Assembly (NCBI GenBank): GCA_028377305.1
Contig: JAONJW010000001.1
Location: 87,964-151,963 of the forward strand
DNA from: Prolixibacteraceae bacterium
Lineage (GTDB): Bacteria; Bacteroidota; Bacteroidia; Bacteroidales; Prolixibacteraceae
Direction: 5' to 3'
Length of the DNA stretch: 64,000 nt
Shown here: piece after piece, positions 9,034-18,169 of the stretch
Layout of the letters: the number at the start of each line of letters is the position of its first letter
Numbering within the stretch: position 1 is the stretch's first letter
Made by a program: the position numbers and the translations under genes
Notes under the pieces: model-generated
What the model saw: only the letters and a program-made list of their open reading frames with translations
Database searches by the model: none
What the model was told of the DNA's origin: nothing

Positions 9034-9364
9034 GTTTATGTTACTAGACATAGGGGTTGCCTACAGATAAATGTAGAGATCACTAAATGAAGCATTATTG
9101 GCTAACTTATGTTTATGATTAGAGTTGCTCTTTGCATCATTAAGATTTATCTGTAGATCGTTTATCAAATAGTCTAATCCTGTCATTAAAAAGGTCGTAT
9201 AGCATAGTTTATATCTGTTTCTAGCAATCCGAATATAATATGAATCAGCGACCTTCTCGTGTATGCATTATTTGAACAAGCCCTGTACGACTTTGTAATT
9301 AATGATATTAGGCTTGCAGAATGTGTGCTGAGTGTACGTTATTATAAAGAGTTGATATTAGATT
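9034..9364. other. Intergenic region, nothing recognised
   Basis: About 330 bp of AT-rich sequence. I see no open frame of note, no strong hairpin and no RNA gene. Confidence 0.45.
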
Positions 9365-9655
9365 ATGGGAATCAATTTTTGTTGGGAATTTATGAACAAT
9401 AAACGAGTGTCTAAATTAATAAAATTGTACATCGTAGTGATGATGTATATGTTCTTTCCTATAATCGTAAGTGAGATTGTGGATGGAGATAAATCATTTA
9501 CAGGTTTAGAATCACGGTGTCAATTATACTGGCTCATTTTTTTTACTATCCCTTCTGGCTTGTTTGTTTTATTGATCAGTACGATTGCTGCTCTTGCTAG
9601 ATTCATTAACCAAAGGTTAAAGGATAAAAGAGATCAAACCAAGATCATTTCATGA
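9365..9655 (+). CDS. Small membrane protein, unknown
   Basis: 96 residues with two predicted transmembrane helices (about 18-42, IKLYIVVMMYMFFPIIVSEI; and about 52-76, YWLIFFTIPSGLFVLLIST) and a basic tail (RFINQRLKDKRDQTK). A second ATG at 9392 (MNNKRVSKLIK) is an equally good start. No family is recognised. Confidence 0.45.
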   Translation: MGINFCWEFMNNKRVSKLIKLYIVVMMYMFFPIIVSEIVDGDKSFTGLESRCQLYWLIFFTIPSGLFVLLISTIAALARFINQRLKDKRDQTKIIS

Positions 9656-9824
9656 TTTAATTTGTGTCGCATTGGACATACAAGAACTGGAGGAAGAAAG
9701 TGTATCTCTTTTAGTATATGGTTGTGGGATATAAGAATGAGCTATTTTTCAATATGAGATTGTTATTACTACAACGAAAAAGTTATTCCACGAGTGCTTT
9801 TTGTGAACGTTTGTTAACAACAGA

Positions 9825-9869
9825 TATACAAGAACAGATGAGATTAATGATTTTATCTGTTCTTGTATA
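9825..9869 (-). terminator. Hairpin after the ABC-F gene
   Basis: Perfect 15-bp arms, TATACAAGAACAGAT (9825-9839) and ATCTGTTCTTGTATA (9855-9869), 12 bp beyond the stop of the minus-strand ABC-F gene. Confidence 0.75.
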
Positions 9870-9881
9870 AGAATATAAAGA

Positions 9882-11747
9882 TTACTGTTTTTCACTTAGT
9901 TCTAACCAACGTAATTCTTTCTCGTCGAGGATGTCGCCTACTTCGGCATGTCGACTAGATAGATCCATAATTTTTTCGGTAGAGAGCGTGCTGTCGTTTA
10001 GTTTCTCTTCGATCTCTTTCTTCTCTATTTCTAGTTTTTCGATCTCTTCAGGAAGCTTATCAAACTCTTTCTGCTCGTGGTAACTTCTTTTTATTTTCTT
10101 TGGTTTCTCTTTGATCGGTTCTTCGACTACTGTTTTCTTCTTTTCGATGGATTTAAGCTCTTTCTCTTGCTCTTTTTCCCATTCACGGAAGTGGGTGTAG
10201 TTGCCAGGGAAATCTTTTATTCTACCTTCTCCTTCGAATACAAATAGATGGTCTACAATTTTATCCATGAAATAGCGGTCGTGGGAAACGACAATTACAC
10301 ATCCTTGGAATTCGGTAAGATAATCTTCCAGAACATTCAGTGTCATGATGTCCAGGTCATTGGTTGGCTCATCGAGAATAAGGAAGTTCGGATTTTGCAT
10401 TAAGATGGTACACAGATATAGTCGCCTTTTCTCTCCACCACTCAGTTTTCGAACGTATGTGTATTGTGTCTCGGGTGGAAAGAGGAAGTAAGTTAGAAAT
10501 TGAGAGGCAGTCCATTTGCGTCCATTTCCAAGATCAATGACTTCGGCGATATCTTTGATGATGTCGATGACACGATCTTCTTCTTTGAAGCTCATTCCTG
10601 ATTGGGTGTAGTATCCAAATTTGATGGTTTGACCAACATCAATGGTTCCACTATCGGCAGGAATCTTGCCTGTAATCATATTTAGGAATGTTGATTTTCC
10701 TGTTCCATTTTTTCCAACGATACCAATCTTTTCGAATTTAGAGAATTTGTAACTAAAGTCGTTAAGTATGGTGATTTCTGGGAAAGATTTGGATAGATGA
10801 GAGACTTCGATGATCTTGTTTCCTAGCCGTGCACTTTCAAATTGCAACTCTAGTTTGTCTTCTCTGATCGTTTGTGTTGCTTTTTTCTTTAGTTCATGGG
10901 CCGCATCCACACGATATTTTGCTTTATGACCACGTGCTTTAGGCATACGACGAAGCCAGTCAAGTTCGGTACGATATAGATTTTTTGCTTTCTCTATCTC
11001 AGCTGTTTGAATGGCAATACGTTCATCGCGTTTCTGAAGGTAGTACGAGTAGTTTCCTTTATATCGATAGATGGTATTGTCTTCAATTTCGACAATCTCA
11101 TTGCAGACGCGATCAAGAAAGTAACGATCGTGGGTTACCATTAGAAGAGTACAGTTGGTCTTGGTAAGGTATGCTTCAAGCCATTCGATCATTTTAAGGT
11201 CAAGGTGGTTGGTCGGCTCGTCAAGAATCAGCATGTCTGGTTCGTTGATAAGTATCTGTGCCATGGCCACCCTTTTTTGTTGTCCACCAGAGAGCTGGGA
11301 TATCTTTTTGTCGAAATGTTCAATCTTTAGCTCACTTAGTATCTGCTTGAATCGAAGTTCGAAGTCCCAAGCATTTTTAAGATTCATCTCTTCCATCAAA
11401 GACTCCATTTTTTCGGTGTCGTTGGAAGCGATGGCCATCTCATAGTTTCTAATAAGTTGGGCTATTGGATTATCAGATGCCGTGGCTTGTTCGATCACTG
11501 TTAAGTTCTCGTTTAGTTCGGGAATCTGACTTAGGTATCCTACCCTCACATCTTTATCTATTTTGATGACTCCATCATCGAGTTCTGTCTTTCTTGCGAT
11601 GGCGTTAAGTAGGGTGGATTTACCCGCACCATTTTTTGCAATGATGGCTACTTTTTGTCCTTTTGCGATGTTGAAACTAATATCTTCGAAGAGAATTTGT
11701 TCCCCCCATCTTTTGGTTGCATTCTCGATTTGTATATATGGAATCAT
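9882..11747 (-). CDS. uup: ABC-F family ATPase, Uup-like
   Basis: 621 residues with two ABC ATPase domains in one chain and no membrane segments, the hallmark of ABC-F proteins that act on ribosomes. Domain 1 has Walker A KNGAGKST (38-45), signature LSGGQQKR and Walker B LILDEPTNHLD. Domain 2 has GKNGTGKST, LSGGEKRR and LILDEPTNDLD. The interdomain linker is basic and helical (RRMPKARGHKAKYR). The C-terminal about 80 residues form a charged coiled coil (EKLEIEKKEIEEKL), as in Uup. The Uup label is family-level inference; a role in ribosome rescue or in DNA-structure-related processes is known for that family. The gene stands alone, with terminators on both sides. Confidence 0.85.
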   Translation of the reverse strand: MIPYIQIENATKRWGEQILFEDISFNIAKGQKVAIIAKNGAGKSTLLNAIARKTELDDGVIKIDKDVRVGYLSQIPELNENLTVIEQATASDNPIAQLIRNYEMAIASNDTEKMESLMEEMNLKNAWDFELRFKQILSELKIEHFDKKISQLSGGQQKRVAMAQILINEPDMLILDEPTNHLDLKMIEWLEAYLTKTNCTLLMVTHDRYFLDRVCNEIVEIEDNTIYRYKGNYSYYLQKRDERIAIQTAEIEKAKNLYRTELDWLRRMPKARGHKAKYRVDAAHELKKKATQTIREDKLELQFESARLGNKIIEVSHLSKSFPEITILNDFSYKFSKFEKIGIVGKNGTGKSTFLNMITGKIPADSGTIDVGQTIKFGYYTQSGMSFKEEDRVIDIIKDIAEVIDLGNGRKWTASQFLTYFLFPPETQYTYVRKLSGGEKRRLYLCTILMQNPNFLILDEPTNDLDIMTLNVLEDYLTEFQGCVIVVSHDRYFMDKIVDHLFVFEGEGRIKDFPGNYTHFREWEKEQEKELKSIEKKKTVVEEPIKEKPKKIKRSYHEQKEFDKLPEEIEKLEIEKKEIEEKLNDSTLSTEKIMDLSSRHAEVGDILDEKELRWLELSEKQ

Positions 11748-11778
11748 CGTGATCTATTTTTGTTTGGTACAAAAATAG

Positions 11779-11807
11779 AAAAGCCATCGTGAAACATGAT
11801 GGCTTTT
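11779..11807 (-). terminator. Terminator of galM
   Basis: Arms 11779-11791 and 11795-11807 (AAAAGCCATC paired with GATGGCTTTT) with a short loop. On the minus strand the hairpin ends in a T-run, 24 bp after the galM stop. Confidence 0.75.
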
Positions 11808-11830
11808 GTGATAATTTCTTTTATAGGGGG

Positions 11831-12877
11831 TTACTTTGTTTCGAAATGGAAACGTGTAAGCTCTTCGAATGTTTGTCCTGGTTCTAGAACAACCGATGGG
11901 AAGTTTGGTTGGTTTACACTATCAGGGAAGTGTTGTGTTTCTAATGCAACGCCCATGTAGCGGCCATACTTCTTGTTGTCATGTCCTGTGAATTCAGGAA
12001 TATAGTAGCCTGTGTAGATTTGCATTCCTGGTTGTGTTGTGAATACAGATACCGAACGCCCAGTTGCTTGATGAGATAGTGTTCCAGCAAATTCTGCATC
12101 TTTCTCTTTGTTTAGTACAAAGTTTACATCATAACCATCAGGGAGTTCATCTATTTGTAGTCCTAAACTCTTCTTCTGAGTGAAGTCAAAAGGCGTTTCT
12201 GTTACGTCTAAATAATCTCCTGTAGGAATTAAATTTTCCGTTACAGGTGTAATGGCTTGTGCATTCATGACCACATCATGATCTTTAATGGTGTCGTTGG
12301 CCCCATTAAGATTAAAGTAAGTGTGGTTTGTTAAATTGACAATTGTTTTTTGATCTGTAGTGGCATTGTATTTTACCAACAGGTCGTTATTTTTTGTCAG
12401 TGTATAGGTCACTTCCACTTTCATGTTTCCAGGATAGCCCTCTTCTCCATCTACAGAAAGGTAGTTTAGTTTAACCGAAATAGCCTCTTCCATCTCTTCT
12501 GTCGTGGCATCCCAAACGACTTTGTCAAACCCAATAATTCCTCCGTGAAGAGCATTTGGTCCATTATTTATTGCTAGCTTATACTCAGTGTTGTCAATAG
12601 AAAAAGTACCCTCTTTGATACGATTTGCTACCCTTCCGCAGACTGCTCCAAAGTATGGGCAACCATCGATATATTCCTGAGATACATAGTCTTCAAATTT
12701 GTCAAAGCCAAGAACAATATGATCTAGATCTCCTTTTTTATCTGGTGTTTGGATATCTGTAATGATCGCACCATAGTTAGTGATCTTAACGATGGTTTGG
12801 TTCTCATTTTCTAGCGTAAAGATAGAGACTTCTTTTCCGTTTTTTGTGGCCCCAAATGTTTGAGTTGATATTTTCAT
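11831..12877 (-). CDS. galM: Galactose mutarotase (aldose 1-epimerase)
   Basis: 348 residues, the usual length. Interconverts alpha- and beta-galactose before phosphorylation. Family motifs are visible: NGPNALHGG (substrate-binding), NLTNHTYFNLNG with the catalytic His, and VALETQHFPDSVNQPNFPS with the catalytic Glu region. There is no signal peptide, so it is probably cytoplasmic. It is transcribed divergently from the GntR-type regulator and galK-galT and shares their 113-bp promoter region, which completes a Leloir-pathway module except for galE. Confidence 0.93.
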   Translation of the reverse strand: MKISTQTFGATKNGKEVSIFTLENENQTIVKITNYGAIITDIQTPDKKGDLDHIVLGFDKFEDYVSQEYIDGCPYFGAVCGRVANRIKEGTFSIDNTEYKLAINNGPNALHGGIIGFDKVVWDATTEEMEEAISVKLNYLSVDGEEGYPGNMKVEVTYTLTKNNDLLVKYNATTDQKTIVNLTNHTYFNLNGANDTIKDHDVVMNAQAITPVTENLIPTGDYLDVTETPFDFTQKKSLGLQIDELPDGYDVNFVLNKEKDAEFAGTLSHQATGRSVSVFTTQPGMQIYTGYYIPEFTGHDNKKYGRYMGVALETQHFPDSVNQPNFPSVVLEPGQTFEELTRFHFETK

Positions 12878-12935
12878 GATATTACTTTGTTTATGATTTA
12901 GCTTGATGCAAATATTATAAAAAAAAACATACTAG

Positions 12936-12965
12936 TTGCTACAAGTCTGTTTTTATTTATTTTTG
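12936..12965 (+). promoter_or_regulatory. Bacteroidota-type promoter for the gal regulator
   Basis: TTG at 12936-12938, a spacer of exactly 19 bp, then TATTTTTG at 12958-12965, matching the known Bacteroidota -33/-7 consensus (TTG and TAnnTTTG). The regulator's ATG lies 26 bp downstream. Confidence 0.7.
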
Positions 12966-12990
12966 TAGTGTTAAAATATTTATTCTTAGT

Positions 12991-13995
12991 ATGGTAAAAG
13001 AGATCATTCAGATAAAAGAGACGAAAGGGACGCCAAAATACAAGCAGTTGATTGAGGGTATTGTAGATGCGATTCAAGAGAAACGATTAAAGAAAGGGGA
13101 CAAATTGGGATCCATAAATGATTTCTGTCGCACTTTTGGTTTCTCAAGAGACACTGTGATGCTGTCGTTTAATGATTTGAAATCTAGAGGGATATTGGTG
13201 TCTCAACCGGGGAAGGGTGTTTATGTTGCGGATGATAATGTGCATGTCGCACATCGTATATTTGTTCTTTTTGATGAGTTAAACTCATTTAAAGAAGATC
13301 TGTACACATCTTTTGTACATGCCTTGGGAGCAGAGACAAAAGTGGATATCTACTTTCACCACTTTAATAGAGAGGTGTTTGAGCAGTTGGTAAAGAGTTC
13401 GGTAGGGAAGTATACTTCGTATATTATTATGCCTGCCATGTTCAATGACATTGAAGATATATTGGAGTTGATCCCTTCGAATAAAGTCTATTTATTAGAT
13501 CGATATCATCTAAATTTATCTCCCTATTCTGTGATATATCAAGATTTTGAACGTGATGTTTATGATAGTTTAGTATCTCATAGAGAGGCGATAGAGAAGT
13601 ATTCGAAGTTGGTGATGTTGTTTCCTGGCGGAAAAGAGCCTGAGGGACGTCTAAAAGGGTTCAGAGATTTTTGTGATACTTATGGGTATGATCATGAGAT
13701 TATTCGATCGCTTGAGGATAGGACGATTCAAAAAGGGGAGGCCTATTTGATTCCATCTGATCGTAATCTGGTAGCGATGGTGAAAGCTGCGGAAGAGTTG
13801 AAGTTGAAGTTAGGAACAGACCTCGGGATTATCTCTTTTAATGATACTGTGTTAAAAGAAGTTGTTGCGGGAGGAATCACAACTATCTCAACTGACTTTA
13901 AACAGATGGGGGTTCGTTTGGCTGAAGTGGTTAGTAATCAAAAGGTCGTGTGGGAACGAAATCCAAGTGGTATGATCTTAAGAGATTCATTGTAG
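12991..13995 (+). CDS. GntR-type regulator with LacI-like sensor domain
   Basis: 334 residues. The N-terminal 70 residues form a GntR winged helix (GTPKYKQLIEGIVDAIQEKR, LGSINDFCRTFGFSRDTVM, LKSRGILVSQPGKGVYV). The remainder resembles a periplasmic-binding-protein sensor of the LacI type (VYLLDRYHL, KLVMLFPGG, GIISFNDTVLKEVVAGGITT). It lies between galM and galK-galT, so it most likely senses galactose or a derivative and controls both; the ligand is inference. A consensus promoter precedes it and a repeated candidate operator lies before galK. Confidence 0.88.
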   Translation: MVKEIIQIKETKGTPKYKQLIEGIVDAIQEKRLKKGDKLGSINDFCRTFGFSRDTVMLSFNDLKSRGILVSQPGKGVYVADDNVHVAHRIFVLFDELNSFKEDLYTSFVHALGAETKVDIYFHHFNREVFEQLVKSSVGKYTSYIIMPAMFNDIEDILELIPSNKVYLLDRYHLNLSPYSVIYQDFERDVYDSLVSHREAIEKYSKLVMLFPGGKEPEGRLKGFRDFCDTYGYDHEIIRSLEDRTIQKGEAYLIPSDRNLVAMVKAAEELKLKLGTDLGIISFNDTVLKEVVAGGITTISTDFKQMGVRLAEVVSNQKVVWERNPSGMILRDSL

Positions 13996-14028
13996 GCATT
14001 TGTCTGCTATAAAACATGTATTGGGTTT

Positions 14029-14058
14029 TTGTAAATATCATAAAAGAGTATACTTTTA
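14029..14058 (+). promoter_or_regulatory. Probable galK promoter
   Basis: TTG at 14029-14031, a 19-bp spacer, and TACTTTTA at 14051-14058, one base off the TAnnTTTG consensus. Confidence 0.55.
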
Positions 14059-14086
14059 CCAACCAGTACCAACCAGTTGTGTTGGT
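14057..14086 (+). promoter_or_regulatory. Candidate operator before galK
   Basis: Two tandem copies of TACCAACCAG (14057-14066 and 14067-14076). The second also forms an inverted repeat, ACCAAC-N7-GTTGGT (14068-14086). The site begins inside the -7 element, where a repressor would block initiation. The adjacent GntR-type regulator is the obvious candidate ligand, but this is inference. Confidence 0.5.
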
Positions 14087-14124
14087 GTGTGAATAGTACT
14101 AACGGATAGAATTTTTAATAAGCC

Positions 14125-15285
14125 ATGAATATACAAGATTTAAAAAGTAAGTTTATTGAGAAGTATGGAGAAGGTGAAGTAGAAGTATTTTTCTCTCCAG
14201 GTCGTGTCAATCTTATTGGTGAGCATACCGACTATAATGGTGGTTTTGTTTTCCCATGTGCGTTAACTTTTGGAACATATTGTTTGGTACGTAGAGTGGA
14301 GAGACCTTCTTTCCGTTTTGCATCACTAAATCTTCCATTCGAGACGGAGTTGAACATGGATCAACTTACTACACCACTAGATGACAAATGGGTGAACTAT
14401 CCACTGGGTGTTCTTGCACAGTTTGTGAAAAAAGAGATCCAATTTGATGGTGGTGCTGATCTTATGTTTTATGGTAATGTGCCAAACGGTGCTGGACTTT
14501 CGTCATCTGCAGCATTAGAGGTTGTAACAGCCGTTGCTATTAATGATGTTTTCCAGACTGGTCTTGATCGCGTAGAGTTGGTTAAGATGAGCCAGAAGGC
14601 AGAGCATGAATTTGCTGGAGTACATTGTGGTATTATGGACCAGTTTGCTTCAGGAATGGGATCGAAAGACCATGCTATTTTCTTGAACTGTGATACATTG
14701 GAGTATGATTTAGTGCCTGTGAAATTAGAAGGTGCGAAGATCGTAATTAGTAATACTAACAGTCCTCATAAATTAGATTCAGGTAAGTATAATGAGCGTG
14801 TGGCTGAATGTACTGCTGCCGTTGAAGCTATATCAAAAGTGAAGCCTATTAAGAACTTAGGTGAACTTAGTTTAGAGGCATTCAATAGTGTTGCTGATGC
14901 CATTGAAGATCAGGTTATTCTTAATAGAGCACGCCACGTTGTTTCAGAGATTCAAAGAACAAGCGATGCGGTAGCTGAGCTTAAGAGTGGAAATATTGAT
15001 GTGTTTGGAGCGTTGATGAATGCATCTCATGATTCTTTGAGAGATGATTATGAGGTGACAGGATTGCAGTTGGATACTATGGTTGAAGAAGCCCGTAAGA
15101 TTGAAGGTGTAATTGGATCACGTATGACTGGTGGTGGATTTGGTGGATGTACGGTTTCTATCGTTAAAGATGATGCTGTAGATACATTTATCGAAGAAGT
15201 AGGAAAGAACTATGAAGCACGTACTGGTATTAAGCCAGAGTTCTATGTTGCTGAGATAGGAGAAGGTGGTTGTAAATTGAGCTAA
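14125..15285 (+). CDS. galK: Galactokinase
   Basis: 386 residues, the normal length for a GHMP-family galactokinase, which phosphorylates alpha-galactose with ATP. Signature SPGRVNLIGEHTDYNGGFVF lies near residue 24, the ATP-binding GHMP motif NGAGLSSSAALEV near 121, HCGIMDQFAS near 166, and the C-terminal SRMTGGGFGGCTV near 332. Start ATG at 14125. galT follows after 21 bp, so both are likely on one transcript. Confidence 0.95.
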   Translation: MNIQDLKSKFIEKYGEGEVEVFFSPGRVNLIGEHTDYNGGFVFPCALTFGTYCLVRRVERPSFRFASLNLPFETELNMDQLTTPLDDKWVNYPLGVLAQFVKKEIQFDGGADLMFYGNVPNGAGLSSSAALEVVTAVAINDVFQTGLDRVELVKMSQKAEHEFAGVHCGIMDQFASGMGSKDHAIFLNCDTLEYDLVPVKLEGAKIVISNTNSPHKLDSGKYNERVAECTAAVEAISKVKPIKNLGELSLEAFNSVADAIEDQVILNRARHVVSEIQRTSDAVAELKSGNIDVFGALMNASHDSLRDDYEVTGLQLDTMVEEARKIEGVIGSRMTGGGFGGCTVSIVKDDAVDTFIEEVGKNYEARTGIKPEFYVAEIGEGGCKLS

Positions 15286-15306
15286 TTATTTAAAAATATA
15301 GTAGCA

Positions 15307-16353
15307 GTGAGCTTTAATATAGAAGAACATCCTCATCGAAGAATGAACCCCTTAACAGGGGAGTGGGTATTGGTTTCTCCACATCGTTCTAAGAGACCGT
15401 GGCAAGGTCAAGTAGAAAAGGTGGTTGAAGAGCAACGTCCGGCATATGATGAGACGTGTTATTTGTGTCCAGGGAATGAGCGTATCGGTGGAGAGAAGAA
15501 TCCTCAGTATGATGCACCATATTCATTTGTGAATGATTTTAGTGCGTTATTGAAGGATACTCCTGAAGGCGGTGTTGCAGAAGATGATCTGTTTATCTCA
15601 GATAGTGTAAAAGGTATCTGTAAGGTTATCTGTTTCTCACCACGTCATGACTTAACCGTTCCAGAGATGGAAGTGGGAGAGATCAAAAAAGTGGTTGATC
15701 TGTGGCAAACAGAGTATCGTGAGCTAGGAGCAAAGGAGGAGATCAATTACGTTCAGATATTTGAGAATAAAGGAAGTATTATGGGATGCTCTAATCCTCA
15801 CCCTCATGGGCAGATATGGGCTTCTAGTATGGTACCAAATGAGCCTCAAAAGAAGAGTGAACGTCAATTGGAATATTACCAAAAGAATGGACGTACATTG
15901 TTATCTGCTTATGTAGAGAAAGAGCAAGATAAAGATGAGCGTATCTTGGCAGAAAATGAACATTTTATTGCTTTGATCCCTTATTGGGCCGTTTGGCCAT
16001 TTGAGACAATGATTGTGAGTAAGCGTCAGGTCTCTTCTCTAGATTTATTTACAGAAGAGGAGAAACTAGGTTTAGCTGATATGTATAAGAAGCTAACAGT
16101 AATGTATGATAACTTATTTGAAGTCTCTTTTGCTTACTCTGCTGGAATGCATCAAGCGCCGACAGATGGTCAAGATCATCCGGAATGGCATTTTCATATG
16201 ATGTTCTATCCGCCGTTATTACGTTCGGCTACAGTGAAGAAGTTTATGGTTGGATACGAAATGTTAGGTATGCCTCAGCGTGATATCACTGCAGAGGGTG
16301 CTGCCAAACGTTTACGTAGTTTGCCAACCGTTCATTATAAACAAAAATCCTAA
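15307..16353 (+). CDS. galT: Galactose-1-phosphate uridylyltransferase
   Basis: 348 residues starting with GTG. Transfers UMP from UDP-glucose to galactose-1-phosphate. The HIT-superfamily active site HPHGQ is at 165-169, with His167 the expected nucleophile. Cys51 and Cys54 (CYLCPGN) match the zinc ligands of bacterial GalT. Further motifs are [11 protein letters not shown] near the C terminus and the N-terminal [17 protein letters not shown]. Second gene of the galK-galT unit, closed by a strong terminator. No galE is visible in the window. Confidence 0.95.
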   Translation: MSFNIEEHPHRRMNPLTGEWVLVSPHRSKRPWQGQVEKVVEEQRPAYDETCYLCPGNERIGGEKNPQYDAPYSFVNDFSALLKDTPEGGVAEDDLFISDSVKGICKVICFSPRHDLTVPEMEVGEIKKVVDLWQTEYRELGAKEEINYVQIFENKGSIMGCSNPHPHGQIWASSMVPNEPQKKSERQLEYYQKNGRTLLSAYVEKEQDKDERILAENEHFIALIPYWAVWPFETMIVSKRQVSSLDLFTEEEKLGLADMYKKLTVMYDNLFEVSFAYSAGMHQAPTDGQDHPEWHFHMMFYPPLLRSATVKKFMVGYEMLGMPQRDITAEGAAKRLRSLPTVHYKQKS

Positions 16354-16383
16354 GGCAAAAACATTAGGTGACCTATAAAACAA

Positions 16384-16434
16384 AAAACAAAACAAGGGAA
16401 GCATTGCGCGCAATGTCTTCCCTTGTTTTGTTTT
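16384..16434. terminator. Bidirectional terminator
   Basis: A long near-perfect palindrome (AAAACAAAACAAGGGAAG paired with CTTCCCTTGTTTTGTTTT, centred on CATTGCGCGCAATG). It ends galT on the plus strand and the convergent gene on the minus strand. Confidence 0.85.
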
Positions 16435-16936
16435 AATAGTCTTTTAAATCGAAGTAGGCAAATAGTGGTAGGTCATACAGATTTCCAAAAAGTTCATAAA
16501 TTACTTCTGAACTGTCCTTTAAGCTTCGAAGGCTGTTTGTGACAGGAAGATTAATTTGTAGTTCTTTTGTTGCGTCGTATACTCGGGCATCTGGGACACA
16601 ACAAAGTTTCCCCGATATGTTATTATAGATTCCTTGACATCTAAGTTCGCGAAGAATTAGTGGAATTTTTATAAGCATTTTTTTATCTCCAACTCCTAGA
16701 CCTTTTATCTCTCTGAGAAATTCCATGAAAATGTTGAAGTCTTTAGCTTTTTCGGATTTATCGAGCATATAGTTTATTTCATCCCATTTTCTCGCAATAA
16801 GACTAATGCTTGCAAATATGTCTTTCCTAAAGCTTATCTTCTTTCTTGGATGATGCCCTGAAAGTTCTGAAGAAATTAATTCTGCAGATTCTTTTCTTAT
16901 ATTTCTTTCGTTTTTACAATATCGTATCCTACATTT
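16433..16936 (-). pseudogene. C-terminal part of a probably frameshifted gene
   Basis: The frame is open from just after a stop at 16937-16939 down to 16433, but its first ATG is at 16768, and there is no ATG, GTG or TTG before it. The part before that ATG (RKESAELISSELSGHHPRKK, DIFASISLIARKWDEINYM) looks coding. It overlaps the end of the HTH gene in another frame, so a single indel near 16895-16935 would fuse the two into one protein of about 210 residues. Residues after MLDKSEK include FLREIKGLGVGDKKMLIKIP and KLCCVPDARVYDATKEL, which weakly resemble helix-hairpin-helix and DNA-glycosylase-like sequence. If instead translation starts at 16768, it is a 111-residue protein of unknown function. 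Confidence 0.45.
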
Positions 16937-17085
16937 TTAAATGTTTCAATATATCTCTCAATGGTTCGAACACTCTTTCCAAATTCTGAGCTTAATTCTT
17001 CCTTAGTGTGGCCATATTTACTGTCAAATCTCTGTAGAATATTGAGCATAATTAGAAATTTATCTTGATCAGTGTTTATTGTCAT
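16897..17085 (-). CDS. Helix-turn-helix protein, possibly truncated
   Basis: 62 residues forming a winged-helix HTH of the HTH_11/WYL-regulator type (LIMLNILQRFDSKYGHTKEE, LSSEFGKSVRTIERYIETF). In known regulators this domain is followed by a long sensor domain, whereas here the frame ends right after the wing (GYDIVKTKEI). The next frame continues with coding-like sequence, so I suspect that a frameshift has removed its C-terminal part. A genuine small HTH protein is the alternative. Confidence 0.5.
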   Translation of the reverse strand: MTINTDQDKFLIMLNILQRFDSKYGHTKEELSSEFGKSVRTIERYIETFKNVGYDIVKTKEI

Positions 17086-17239
17086 AATTTCATGTTTTAA
17101 GAAAAATGAAAAGATAATATGTTTTAACCCTATATTTATGGAGTTCTTTAATTATTTGGTGTATTTGTTTGGGTTGATCGTAAAACAAATACAAAATAAG
17201 GACGTTAACCTTACAGAAGTTGTATTTTATACTTATTAT

Positions 17240-18169
17240 ATGAATTACGATATAATTGGAGATGTTCATGGGCATGCTACTCTTGTTAAGAAGTTGTTGG
17301 CTAAGTTAGGTTACCAAGAGGAAGATGGTGTTTGGTGTCATCATGATCGAAAAGCTATCTTTTGTGGTGATTTTATCAATAGAGGACCAGATATTGTGGA
17401 GACCTTTGAGATAGTTAAAGGGATGTGTGAAAGAGGTCATGCTTATGCTATCCTAGGAAACCATGAGTTTAGCCTAATTATTCGTAATGCCTTTAAAGGT
17501 AAAGATTTGATGAAGCCTGATTTTGTGAAGAAGGCGGGGAGAGTGTGTAAGAGCACTAGGATGGCATTTAGAGAGCGGGAGATTCCAATGAAAGAGTATG
17601 TTAAATGGTTGCGTAGCTTGCCTCTATTTTTAGAGCTTAAGGACTTTAGGGTGGTGCACGCTTCCTGGAGTGATACATCCATTGCATTGGTCTCTAAACT
17701 AAGAGAAAAAAAAGTCTGGAAGAAGTCTGATATTCGAGAAATGGTGCTGAATAATGGAGCATTATTAAAGGAAATTTCTTTGCTAGTTCATGGCCCTATG
17801 ATGACGATGCCTAAAAATATGAAGATTTATTGTAATCGTGGATTAAATCGTAAGGCGTTTCGTTTAAAATGGTGGTGCGACCCTCTGCCAACTACATTTC
17901 GTGAGATCTGTTTCGAAGGTCGGTTTACCCTTCCTGATTATACTGTCCCAAAAGAATTAATGCCAACAGTCGAAGTCTATCCTCCATCGGCTCCTGCACT
18001 GTTTTGTGGTCATTATTGCAGGGCAGACGGAGCTCAGTTGTTGTCACACAATATTGTATGTGTGGATTCTTGCATTAGTCATTCTAATACTTTGTCGGCA
18101 TATCAACATACTGTTGGAGAGAGAATCTCTCAAGATAATTTGGTTGCGGTAAGCTATCCTGTAGGCTAA
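17240..18169 (+). CDS. Calcineurin-like metallophosphoesterase
   Basis: I start the gene at the ATG at 17240 (MNYDIIGDVHGH) because metallophosphoesterases of this type begin right at the first metal motif; the open frame extends further upstream but that part is AT-rich and not conserved-looking. The 309-residue product has GDVHG, CGDFINRGP and ILGNHE, the dimetal ligands of the PPP/ApaH-like fold, and a later GHYCRAD that may carry the remaining His. The substrate is unknown; related proteins hydrolyse phosphoproteins or dinucleoside polyphosphates. Its end overlaps the convergent Sua5/YciO gene by 4 bp. Confidence 0.85.
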   Translation: MNYDIIGDVHGHATLVKKLLAKLGYQEEDGVWCHHDRKAIFCGDFINRGPDIVETFEIVKGMCERGHAYAILGNHEFSLIIRNAFKGKDLMKPDFVKKAGRVCKSTRMAFREREIPMKEYVKWLRSLPLFLELKDFRVVHASWSDTSIALVSKLREKKVWKKSDIREMVLNNGALLKEISLLVHGPMMTMPKNMKIYCNRGLNRKAFRLKWWCDPLPTTFREICFEGRFTLPDYTVPKELMPTVEVYPPSAPALFCGHYCRADGAQLLSHNIVCVDSCISHSNTLSAYQHTVGERISQDNLVAVSYPVG

